Assembly (NCBI GenBank): GCA_946803715.1
Contig: CAMPET010000019.1
Coordinates: 436,455-463,944 of the forward strand
Direction of reading: 5' to 3'
DNA: 27,490 nucleotides
From: Beroe ovata
Taxonomy: Eukaryota; Ctenophora; Nuda; Beroida; Beroidae
Shown: piece by piece, positions 1 to 8,851 of the stretch
Numbering within the stretch: the stretch's first letter is position 1
Layout of the letters: every line of letters begins with the position of its first letter
Program-made: the position numbers and the translations under genes
The notes under the pieces: generated by a model
What the model was told of the DNA's origin: nothing
The model's input: only the letters and a program-made list of their open reading frames with translations
The model's database searches: none

Positions 1-376
1 CGATGATCTGTTCCCGAGTTAGTGGCCGCCATAACCCCTTATCGACCCAAAACATGTCAGTTTGAGTGAGCATTTGAGGATAGCTCCCAAACCGATCGAC
101 CGATTGACTTGAAACTTCTACCATAGCTCAAGGACCATGAGAAACTCGGACAACCAAAGTTTCACTTCAATCCGATGATTAGTTCCTGAGTTATTGGCCG
201 CCATAACCCCTTATCGACCCAAAACATGTCAGTTTGAGTGAGCATTTGAGGATAGCTCCCAAATGGATCGACCGATTGACTTGAAACTTCTACCATTGCT
301 TCAAGACCATGAGTAACTCGGAAAACCAAAATTTCACTTCAATCCGATGATCAGTTCCTGAGTTAGTTAGTGGCGA
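1..376. repeat. 172-bp tandem satellite, window-truncated array
   Basis: Unit A is 1-172, unit B is 173-344 and a partial unit C starts at 345, each opening with CGATGAT. A and B differ at about 13 positions (roughly 92% identity) and have equal length. Unit C breaks off near 376 inside a GTTAGTTAGTGG duplication. The array probably continues to the left of the window. No open frame, tRNA-type promoter box or hammerhead core (CTGATGA plus GAAA) is visible in the unit. The period is close to one nucleosome repeat, which is common for satellites. The family is not recognised. Confidence 0.9.
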
Positions 377-1346
377 GTCCTACATTCTTGTGGAAGAGCA
401 CTTTAATTGAGGTAAAGGCACAAACTATGGAGAAATTACTGATTGATTTTTGAATTCATCTGATCATTTTGACTGAGAAGGTAGTGTTTTTGTACAGGTT
501 TTATGTTGTTGATAAGTATGTAAGATAACGCTTTTTCCATTTTATAGAATTTTGTTGAGAGTTTGAATAGAATATTCTGGTATGGAACTTTAATATGATT
601 GCCATGTTATTGCGACTTGTTGAAAAAACTAATCGAGAAAGAACCACGCCCTACCAAATTGTCATCAGCTGCTTCAAACGCCATAACCAATCCCCAGTAT
701 CGATAGACCAATAAAACCCATGTATATTACGTATTGAGCAGTCAATAAGCAATATATGAAAACTTCCAATCGTCTAGACTGCAACAATTTGATAAATAAT
801 TTGATCGTGGCCAACCCCCACTTTTTAGACTTCATTTCGTCTTCTTAATTGCCAATGAACAAAATGTAACGTGCAGTCGCTTTTCGTGTGTCATTATTGT
901 TGAGTCTGATTTAATCAATGTCGCCAGTAGTGGTGGACTGGTGGAGTTGACTGAGATGATTGTGTGGAAGTGAATTACGGGGCTGACCATGGTGATTGGC
1001 CGAGTTTTACCGATCGATAGATCTAATAACTCTCACATGATATTGTGATCATGCACACTGAAAATAGGGTCAAGTGTTCTGGATTTTAAATCTCCGATAT
1101 AGCAACAACATATAGCAACACATTTGTCTTGAATTCAACACATCATATCTGATCAGCATATTATAATCTGATCAATTACAATTAATGTGAGTTCATGTTT
1201 TAGCCATGACGAATGATGGATGATATCTATTCATGGTGGAGACACTCAGACACACCTGCAGCTGGGCATCTGGATCAGAGACATGTGGATATCCAATGCT
1301 CATGTTGGGTCATGATACTGCACACATGCTGTAAACATTACCAGCT
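377..1346. other. non-coding stretch, nothing recognised
   Basis: AT-rich unique sequence with no long open frame, simple repeat or recognised motif cluster. Confidence 0.6.
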
Positions 1347-1489
1347 GTTACCATGACAACTGTCACCATGACAACTTGAAGATAACCCGTCCCATGTCAG
1401 AACTACTGGTGGGTTATTAAGTTAGATAGTATCTGACAGATATATCCTGATTTAATAAGTTAGTAGTATTATCCAATCATCGGATTGGA
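1347..1489. promoter_or_regulatory. tandem RFX X-boxes plus inverted CCAAT (X-Y type module)
   Basis: GTTACCATGACAAC (1347-1360) and GTCACCATGACAAC (1362-1375) both fit the RFX/DAF-19 X-box consensus RYYNYYATRRNRAC and repeat with a 15-bp period. About 100 bp downstream, TCCAATC (1472-1478) and GATTGGA (1483-1489) form a perfect inverted repeat with a 4-bp spacer, giving two opposed CCAAT boxes. RFX sites beside NF-Y (CCAAT) sites are a known arrangement in ciliary-gene and X-Y box promoters. Between them lies a degenerate direct repeat of AAGTTAG(A)TAGTAT (1419 and 1457). The motif match is direct; the regulatory role is inferred. Confidence 0.45.
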
Positions 1490-1586
1490 AAGATATGCTT
1501 CAATGGTGATATGCTTTGTTACAACAATCTCTCCAGGTGTCATAATCTCATGGCTCGTATGATGAAGATGACAGATATGACGCGCA

Positions 1587-1782
1587 GTGCTGCCTGATCG
1601 TGCTTATGATGCACGACCACTGACCAGTGATCATGATCGACCAGTGGCCACTGCACCATCTGATGATCGTGTAGTACGGTGTGGGACCACTGACTATAGT
1701 AGTAGTGGTCGCCAAACACCAGCTGCTGATCCAGACACTATCGCACCAGTTATTGGTGGTGAAGCCACGGTGCACAGCTCAG
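1587..1782 (+). CDS. candidate exon or decayed exon fragment, unknown product
   Basis: The frame is open from 1581 to a strong donor-like TCAG|GTAAGA (intron would start at 1783, phase 1). The 65 or so residues are rich in D, R, S, T, P and A, more like a disordered tail than random AT-rich translation, and the stretch is richer in G+C than its flanks. It has no ATG in frame. The only AG at its left edge (1585-1586) lacks a pyrimidine tract. A second frame just upstream (1546-1590) reads SYDEDDRYDAQC and would join with a frameshift. It could be a real exon, a pseudogene piece or a low-complexity GATC/CCAGTG-rich repeat. No family is recognised. Confidence 0.2.
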
Positions 1783-1850
1783 GTAAGATGAATCGGATTT
1801 ACGTCAAATTCATTCTTAATTAACTTATTAATCAAGGGTTAAAATTAAAA

Positions 1851-1884
1851 CAGGGGCGTATCCAACCCCTCGGACACGCCCCTG
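1851..1884. repeat. 34-bp hairpin with CAGGGGCG ends
   Basis: The arms CAGGGGCGTATCC (1851-1863) and GGACACGCCCCTG (1872-1884) pair at 12 of 13 positions around an 8-nt loop. CAGGGGCG resembles terminal inverted repeats of some hAT-type DNA transposons, but the immediate 8-bp flanks (AATTAAAA and ACATCGAC) do not match, so no target-site duplication supports a transposon. Confidence 0.6.
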
Positions 1885-2361
1885 ACATCGACATCACTTT
1901 ACTCAACATTCCCTGCATCTCATTCTCAATCTCATTTCATCTCCGAATTTCTCGAGATTGACCTGCTACTGGAAGCCTCTTAAAACAAAGAACTCCTTCA
2001 TAAACACGACGTTTTCCTTCTCTCATAAGTGCTATTGATTTAACCACTCCGTGTTGGACTATATTCAATTTTACAAGGAAACCTTAGGTTTTTATATATC
2101 CCTACCACCTCCCAACTCGTTTATTAGCTAGCCAGTAAACTCGGGAATATTTGGAGGAGGGCTATCAAATAGTGGAATTTCTAAGATCATCAATATTACT
2201 TTTAAACTCCCTACTAACTATTGAGTTGCCCTGCTTTAGCTTCACTGAAAACACCTCCGATAAAATAGGAACTATGAAATTGTCAGCTCTTTTTTTCTCT
2301 CCTCCCCACTCTAATTGTTGTCAATTTACGTGGGTGAAAATGAGACTTTTCTCAAAGCTAG

Positions 2362-2528
2362 CTACGCGGCACATGTTGACACTTTAAATTCATCGAAAAC
2401 ACTTAGTTCGGTTTCTCGCGCCCGATTCATATGAATGAAGGTCCTGTAGTCTTTCCATTCTGTAACATTAGGAGTGCGCAGCCTAGGTTTTGACAACCGC
2501 TGTATATTAACTCTTCTGTTATATAGAC
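2362..2528 (-). CDS. candidate terminal exon, minus strand, unknown product
   Basis: On the minus strand an acceptor-like GATAG| ends just before 2528. It is preceded by a branch-point-like TTCTAAC and a TTTCTTCT tract. The frame then stays open to a TAG at 2362-2364, about 55 codons of balanced composition ending in EFKVSTCAA. A minus-strand AATAAA lies at 2120-2125, some 240 bp beyond the stop. The exon would start in phase 1, matching the phase-1 donor of the minus-strand candidate ending at 6924, but other exons could intervene. A second frame through the first 100 bases is also open, so the frame choice is uncertain. No homology is recognised. Confidence 0.2.
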
Positions 2529-3029
2529 CTATCGCGCACAGTATTATCGTTAGAAGAAATTTGAAGTTACAGCTTTTCAAATCAACCCAATTGAGTATTT
2601 CATCGACTTTAAGTTTAATATATGTGGAAGAAACAATAATTTAGCAGCACATATAAAGGAATACAGCAGCTTTTGAGTATATAAAACGAATTTTTATAAA
2701 TTTAGTTGGGCTCTTCTATCGTAACATGCGACGGCTAGGCGAAGGTGTTTCAATAAAATCAGAAACTTTCTGTCGTCACTATTTTAGGAGGTCGATTTAA
2801 CTTTGATTATTTTTTGGGGTCATAAATCCACAACTTTATATTATGTTGGCATTTTTTCTCGAATGACACATGTTGTTGCTTCTCCCTCTCGACGTTTCTC
2901 TTCTTACTGTCCTCTCCTCGCTGTCTTCCCCAGTCTCACAATGACACAGCCAGGCTTGATCTTATCATCGTATCTCATTCAGTCATGAGTTAAGCATAAA
3001 GTTACAAATAATTTGCTGTTGTTACGTGT
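2529..3029. other. non-coding stretch
   Basis: T-rich sequence with no supported gene; a polypyrimidine-rich patch lies at 2879-2930. Confidence 0.5.
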
Positions 3030-3063
3030 ATCACGTGGTTGATCACGTGGTTAATCACGTGAT
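3030..3063. promoter_or_regulatory. three E-boxes at exact 12-bp spacing
   Basis: ATCACGTG occurs at 3030, 3042 and 3054 within a degenerate 12-bp repeat (ATCACGTGGTTG, ATCACGTGGTTA, ATCACGTGATGG). The last copy is a perfect 10-bp palindrome, ATCACGTGAT. CACGTG is the class B E-box bound by USF, MITF/TFE, MYC/MAX and related bHLH-Zip proteins. Binding is inferred. Confidence 0.5.
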
Positions 3064-3218
3064 GGTTTTGGCGTGTCATTCCATAGATATCTGTCTGAAG
3101 CTATCGTTGTGAATTTGATGTTTGATAGCCTGATTTTAATCTGTAGCAGCGTTAGCAGCGTGCTTTTCAAGGTAAATTCCTGTAAAACAGTTATCTCCTC
3201 ATCTTTCTGTCCGCTTGT

Positions 3219-3345
3219 ATTGGTCACACGTGACATCAGGTGACTTTTCCTTGCTTCCTATTGGTTGACGTCGAGTGGAAGTCTGATTCCATTGGTTACT
3301 GAGTGCGCGCGTAGGTCCACGCAGCCGAATTTTAATTGACCATGG
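3219..3345. promoter_or_regulatory. promoter-like cluster: CCAAT x3, E-box, CRE
   Basis: ATTGG (CCAAT on the minus strand) occurs at 3219, 3260 and 3291, CACGTG at 3227 and a CRE-like TGACGTC at 3266. On the minus strand an ATG at 3236 opens 61 codons. On the plus strand ACCATGG at 3339-3345 opens only 30. Either direction, or an enhancer, is possible. The composition matches the clusters at 5704, 21056 and 23060. Confidence 0.35.
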
Positions 3346-5703
3346 TAGTATATGCGTTTATACCAAAACCTTTGAGAGCGTGCGGTTGTTACATTTTGAT
3401 TCGCGGCGGCAAAAATTGCTCCTCAAATTCATGATGACATATCCAATTGGGATGTCTAAGAGCTCTGTTGGAAGATATATAAAATTCGTATTCCGGTTTA
3501 GCTCTCTCGAATATTTTATGTTACGATTTATTTGATGGTTATGTAGCTTGAAATCCACGTTGATATATTTTATCTAACCTCATGTTTGGAATGCAAGATA
3601 ATATTTGAGATATGATTTAAATTGACACGTGTACGCGCGCTGCATCAACAATTTCCTGGGTCTTAGTTGATTCTTGCACCCGTGTATAACTTTGCATAGG
3701 CGCGTCTTACTCTTACTGTCTCACTAACGAATTGCGTCCATATGATATTTCGCTTACGTTTGCAATTCGCATAGCTGGAAGTCCATTTTCCACAACCTTT
3801 CGAAATTCCAATCATCTTTCGGTTAAAACGCGAGTTTCTTGATTTTATTCTTTCTCACGGATCTTGATCATTTAATTGAGGCATTTTCTGTCGAGTGGAC
3901 ACTGGACCGCCTGTCTGAATGCCGTCGTGATTGATCTATGGCAGAAGCTAAAATTTAGCTAGTAGATTTGAGTTAATTTCGTGAATTGCACCATCAGCCA
4001 TGCAATCTGCACGTGTAACTCAGCCGTTGCATATATCCGTGAAAATTGCCGTTCATATTATCACACTCTTTATTAAGCTAAAATTCGACCTTAAACAATC
4101 GTACCTTCTTGGATATAAAATCGAAATAAAAAGTTGCTGTACCCTGCTATTTAGAGTGCTAAAACAGATCAATCTTATGATTTTATAGCAAGTATAAATT
4201 ATGTTCTGAATTTCAAAATTCACAGGTTTATGTGTGTACGTTGGGCTATTTCAATAAAGGTCCGTGAATTAGAATGTGTAAACTGTAAATTCATCGATAG
4301 ATTGAAGAACTTGTTCTGGAACACATGAAACGTTAGTACATGAAACAGTAAATAGGCTTGCAGCTGATCAGATAGTAAGGCTTGTCTTAAGATTGGGCAT
4401 TTTAGAATAATTGATCCATGGAATTCATTATTTTCAAAAATGGTGTATCTGTTTTCCCGCTTATTTTCCCTGATGAATAACGTTTTTAACCGGAATCCAT
4501 AGGAAATTCGAAACCGGTTCACTATTAGTTGAAAACTCTTGCACCAAAAGTTTTTCTGTGATTAGCCCACACTTTAGGTGCCTACAGTCACATGTCATTA
4601 GCTCACCTATTTGCACTAATTGATGGTGATTAATCACTTATCCGATTATAAGGGGGCATTTGAAAGCGCTCTCGCTCGTGTTTTTTTTGCTCTGAAAAGC
4701 AATAGGTCATTGTCACTATATTTACATGTGCAGTGGGAAGCCCCCATGGATCAACCGTTACATATAGTTTCTCCCTGAGATGAAATTATGCAGCCATGTG
4801 CTGTAGGTTTCCTACTGAATATCCTATCTCTTCTCTGTTTCCTATCACTTTTCTTCCCAGTGTCCTGTGCTTTGATATTGATGTAATTTACAGGGTGTGC
4901 CAAAAGGACAAGTTTTGTCACACACAAGCAGTAGTACCTATGTATGTGTGTGCTTGACCAGCGGCCAGCGCGAAACAAGTTCGTATTTTGGTTTAGCAGA
5001 TGTCATGGTTAGTCCATGAAGACCATTTTGATTATAATTTTGTGTACTGATGATGTTTTCTTATAATAAGGATAATATGGGCTTTTGCATCAACCAAGTT
5101 TGATTTCGATCTGGCTGTTCTCATGTTATGAAATCATTTCAAATCTAAGCGAGCCCATCTCCACTAAGTACAATGCTCTGCGTCCCAATCGACAACTGCT
5201 TGGCTCGATGAATATTTCTCAGTACCAGTTCACATAATTTCCGACCCTAATTCCCGTGACAGTATGAGTGCTGACATTGGTTGCTTCATCCCGAATCCTG
5301 CTCATATGCTATTATTCTCACACATAATATCACAGTATATTATATGTGTGTGTACAACAGTCATGACAATGATATTTTTCTATCAAATAATTTAAACTGG
5401 TCATGCTTAAAGTTGAAACTGCGAGGCGTCAACGAGACGCCACGGGGCAGTAGCTCTTCAGAAGATCATGACAACATTTCCATTATTTCCCTCGTTATTG
5501 CAATCGGTTGCTGCTTGTCCGTGTTTTCCAATGATGTATCAGAAACTTTAGTGGTTATCGAATAGCAAGGAGTAGGAAGAGAAATTGCAAAAAATGGGGT
5601 GCTGGAGTCATCAGACACGACATATACTACACAAAACACATAGAGATAAACACAGACCGTGTCTCTGCGCTCATGCAAGCGCTGAATATGTTTCTACTCG
5701 GGC
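3346..5703. other. non-coding stretch with two isolated E-boxes
   Basis: CACGTG at 3626 and 4010. A small hairpin GGCGTC-AACGA-GACGCC lies at 5425-5441. Open frames of up to 100 codons (minus strand 4220-4522) have AT-rich chance composition and no splice-site support. A minus-strand stretch near 3380-3450 has a good pyrimidine-rich acceptor but a weak donor. Confidence 0.5.
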
Positions 5704-5831
5704 CACGTGGTCTAACCTCTGACTGCTCATTGGTCCACATCGCTCCTCGTATCTTGGTCACGTGATCCTTTTCCTCGTATCTGATTGGCTAGCGCCAGGT
5801 GCGTTGTCCAATTGCGCTAGGCGAGGGTATG
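5704..5831. promoter_or_regulatory. promoter-like cluster with E-boxes, three CCAAT boxes and a dyad
   Basis: CACGTG at 5704 and 5759 (the latter TCACGTGA), ATTGG at 5729 and 5784, CCAAT at 5808. An 11-bp direct repeat TCCTCGTATCT sits at 5744 and 5772. CTAGCGC (5789-5795) and GCGCTAG (5814-5820) form a 7-bp inverted repeat around one CCAAT. An ATG at 5829 opens ATGGCGTCG but stops after six codons, so no coding exon is supported. Motif content is typical of NF-Y/bHLH-Zip housekeeping promoters; function is inferred. Confidence 0.4.
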
Positions 5832-6113
5832 GCGTCGTCTGTCTTATGAATAAAATTCAAATCAGTTTTTCAATGATAGTCCGTTTAAAAGATTTGAAAT
5901 GATTGTGTTTTTGACCAATTGTACACATATCGGATAGACTCCGTTGGTGATAGTTTTCGTTCACTCTTCTGCACTCTGTTATACATAATCCGCAATCAGC
6001 CTCATTCCCCCTGTTTTTTCATTGGTATGATTCACCTGTGAATTGTTCATTGGTGAATTCACCCGCTGCTTGAATTGGTGATCTGTTGATCCAAGACGAT
6101 CGCTGCGCTTGCA
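5832..6113. other. non-coding stretch
   Basis: Nothing recognised; ATTGGTGA-like words recur around 6021-6080. Confidence 0.4.
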
Positions 6114-6143
6114 GTGCACGTGCTGCAGTGACTGCACGTGCAC
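6114..6143. repeat. 10-bp inverted repeat carrying paired E-boxes
   Basis: GTGCACGTGC (6114-6123) and GCACGTGCAC (6134-6143) are perfect reverse complements with a 10-nt spacer, each holding CACGTG. TGCAGTG occurs twice in and beside it (6110 and 6124). It could be a paired bHLH site or a cruciform-prone sequence. Confidence 0.6.
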
Positions 6144-6834
6144 ACTATATCCGGAAAAGTACTGAAACAGGAAATGAGTGACACTTTTGCACTTGCCTAC
6201 AATTTCACCCTTCGCTCCCCGGTAGTAATTACACTAATCATAGCGTGGACTAAGGACGATACATGTGTATGTGGTTATGTCGTCTAACATTCTTCACAAT
6301 GACACATAATTGTTTTTTGGCAATTTGAAACGTCGTTTTGCAGAACAGGTTTGTCTGCTTCCTTCCTGCTTTTGCTACCTGTCTAAAACAAACAATCGGT
6401 AGTCAATTGGGTCAAACTCCATCCAATTTCTCTGAAACCCTAACCAGTTTGATAGGATTTATTGGATTTGATATGTCTTACTAATGCGTAATTTGACGAA
6501 AATTGTATTGGTTTAACTCTCTTCGTATTTAGATAAACTATAATAAAGCGATGCAGTGAGACTTTTTGTGACGCCCCCATTTGTCATATGTCCCATTATG
6601 AGAAAGATAGCTTCCTGGCGCACCTTATTGAAACTATTACCCGGGTTTTCGTTATTTGTGACCCGATAAATAAAGATCATATCTCTTTTTTCCCAGTTTT
6701 TGACTAATCCAAATGTCTATGCGTGAAACTCATTTTCATTTCTTATATCTCATACCCTCAGAGATATAAGATAATAGTTTGAGTGGTGCCATCCAGCTAT
6801 GATTATACTCAGGATGCTGTCTCAACAAATCGAC

Positions 6835-6836
<2 letters not shown>
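6144..6836. other. non-coding stretch
   Basis: Nothing recognised between the dyad and the G run. Confidence 0.5.
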
Positions 6837-6895
<59 letters not shown>

Positions 6896-6896
6896 N
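6837..6896. other. 59-G run ending in a single n: probable assembly join
   Basis: An uninterrupted run of G from 6837 to 6895 is followed by an ambiguous base at 6896, then TATATAAAGG. A G run this long ending exactly at an n is more likely a sequencing or assembly artefact than biology. The polyproline frame it creates on the minus strand is not real. Sequence on the two sides may not be contiguous in the genome. Confidence 0.8.
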
Positions 6897-6923
6897 TATA
6901 TAAAGGCCGCATATCATACTTAC

Positions 6924-7274
6924 CATGACACTTTGTGGTGGTCAGAAATTCCTCCTTGAAGTCTGCCTTAAAGCATGGGTCGGAGTTACGGGGGGTTCCT
7001 ATTCCCATCCTTCAGTATGATCATGTGTGGAGATTCGCCTTTTTGAGAAAATATCACTTCTGTTTGCAGACTGACATTACCTGATTCTAACAATTTAGCC
7101 ACAATATGACCCACCAGCATATGTAAGCTACTCCGTGGTCGCTTAGAATCTTCCAACCATTTTCGATTCCTGAGCCATATATGACCAAATTCATTAATCA
7201 TTTGAACGCCAAATTCGGTTTGAGGTCTTTTGGATTTGTCCAGGCTTTCAATAGGTTCACTACGATAATTGTAC
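6924..7274 (-). CDS. candidate exon, minus strand, one-base frame break, unknown product
   Basis: From an AG before 7274, 64 codons with purine-leading codons (many GAA, GAT, AAA) run to a donor-like TCAG|GTAATG at 7081/7080. The same frame continues to a TAA at 6986-6988, immediately after a C6 run (6990-6995). Reading that run as C5 would carry the frame on to a consensus donor CATG|GTAAGT (exon end 6924, phase 1). Residues include INEFG, WLRNRKWLED and KADFKEEF. The acceptor lacks a pyrimidine tract and the open length alone (about 99 codons) is not significant. It may be a real exon with a homopolymer error close to the G-run artefact, or a decayed copy. No family is recognised. Confidence 0.3.
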
Positions 7275-7597
7275 CTGACTATTCAACTGTTATACTGACT
7301 ACAGCTTACGATATGCGACAATGCGATCGCTGCAGTTTATCCATCCCCATCCATCACTTGGAAAACGGTTATGCCGGGGCTATCACCAAATGTAACGATT
7401 CTCATGATTCATGGATTTATTATATGGGTTGTCAACATAGCAACTGCAATACCGCATTTCCATTCTCATTCGATTCTCTCATTTTGCTATTCCTATTTGA
7501 TGATCAATGATCGTAGGGACGTAATTTTGTGAACACATTTACCGCAGTCCTGCTCCCCTTAGGGCAAAATATGTGGCTGGATGAAACAACGGAATTT
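7275..7597. other. non-coding stretch upstream of the minus-strand candidate exon
   Basis: No supported gene. A 109-codon plus-strand frame (7181-7510) overlaps the minus-strand candidate and looks like its shadow. Confidence 0.4.
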
Positions 7598-7622
7598 TGA
7601 CTGTCATCAATGATGACAGTCA
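7598..7622. repeat. perfect 12-bp-arm palindrome
   Basis: TGACTGTCATCA (7598-7609) and TGATGACAGTCA (7611-7622) are exact reverse complements around one central A. Each arm contains CTGTCA/TGACAG, the core bound by TALE homeodomains (MEIS/TGIF). A regulatory or cruciform role is inferred only. Confidence 0.75.
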
Positions 7623-8740
7623 TACATCCGGCCCATAAGGCTCTGCAATCGCACCATTTCCCGAATCTGTTAATTGATTTCCATAGACAAAATTGTAATA
7701 GTTACGTTCACAAAAGTGATGAAATAGTAACACTTTTTAGACGTATCTCAATTTTATATTTCATCTCAAAGCCGTTCGTTTTCAATCGCTTCTTTTAAAT
7801 GTGCCCGTCACCGTGACGCTAGATACTTGTCTGTTCTCTGATCCAGATAGTTTTGTAGGTATATTATTTGTCAGCTTGCGCGATGCGCAGGCATGTGGAA
7901 AGAAGAACTCACGTGACATTCTACAATTCCCTTATTTCCGTGATTTGACGAGATTGACGTATTTTCTTTCTGCTCTAATCGTGTTTAATTCGGAAGGGGT
8001 TCAAGAATGTCTACTCTTTTGTTTGATATTGTCAAGTTAACCCCCTATACCAAATTCTTAATTCAGACCCCCCTGTTTTTGTTTTGCATTCTCGATTACC
8101 GCCTGGCACCTACAATACATTTGGACTCAATTTTATCGGTATATTTCAAAAAGGTGTATATCCGCGAAGTACCTCATTGTAACCCAGCTTGCCCGCGCCT
8201 AATTGGTTTTTCTTGTCTCCCACAGCAGAATATGCAGTTGCGAGTTGTTTATTTAAACTACAAAAGTACAAAGAATTCTGATGATCACACCAGATCACGT
8301 ATCAAATTAGAAACTCTAGCAGTAGGTAGACTACCTGACAATGAGCGGTCCCAGATCCCCCCTCTCTGCATGAGGGGAATTGGTGTATTCACGATTACAT
8401 GGATCTAGACTGCTGGAGGAGGTCTTTGTGATTTCACGTCCCCTTCAACTTCCTTATTTCTTCATTGTTGTCATCTCAACAGATCTATTGGTGCTGCTGT
8501 CAATCACTTATCACCTAATCGACTTTGATACTCTTGAGTTTTTGGTGACACTTACAGAACTCAACATGGTCTACGACCCGTGACCTACTTGACGACCCAT
8601 ATGGACACGGCCCATAGCCATGGCACTCGCGGGAATTCCCCGTGCATGCCCTGGATATTTCCTTGTTATGTTATAACCCGCATATATATGATGTGATCGT
8701 CATGTTACCTGCTGCATATAATAATATGTTCTCTAGCTAG
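7623..8740. other. non-coding stretch containing the longest chance open frame
   Basis: Contains a CACGTG at 7910 (within TCACGTGA). The 133-codon frame at 8007-8408 has no recognisable domain, signal or splice context, and roughly one frame this long is expected by chance in a window of this size. Confidence 0.5.
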
Positions 8741-8742
8741 TC

Positions 8743-8851
8743 GAGAGGAGCGAGAGGAGTATATATAACAACTCGATATAATGATTTGAGCTGGAGTCTT
8801 ATGGCGTCTCGGTGTCTCCCTGCAAGAGCGATTTTGTCAAGCTTTACTTGA
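8743..8851 (+). promoter_or_regulatory. TATA-like element ahead of a 16-codon ORF
   Basis: A direct repeat of GAGAGGAG (8743 and 8752) runs into TATATATAA (8760-8768). An ATG at 8801 opens ATGGCGTCTCGG and stops at 8849-8851 after 16 codons (MASRCLPARAILSSFT). No good donor interrupts it. Weak: AT-rich sequence yields TATA words by chance. Confidence 0.15.

Noticed and set aside
1-376. Hammerhead-ribozyme satellite (retrozyme)
   Set aside because: The 172-bp unit lacks the CTGATGA...GAAA core on either strand.
5425-5441. GGCGTC-AACGA-GACGCC as a histone 3' stem-loop
   Set aside because: The loop is five bases, the stem does not fit the histone consensus and no purine-rich downstream element follows.
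5281-5565. 94-codon frame with a Ser-rich stalk and a membrane-like segment
   Set aside because: TTG start, no convincing splice sites, chance-level length.
6736-7008. Minus-strand frame with a long proline run
   Set aside because: The prolines are translation of the artefactual G run. Only the part up to 6924 is considered, as the end of the candidate exon.
8007-8408. 133-codon plus-strand open frame, the longest in the window
   Set aside because: About one frame this long is expected by chance at this base composition; no domain, Kozak context, signal peptide or splice evidence.
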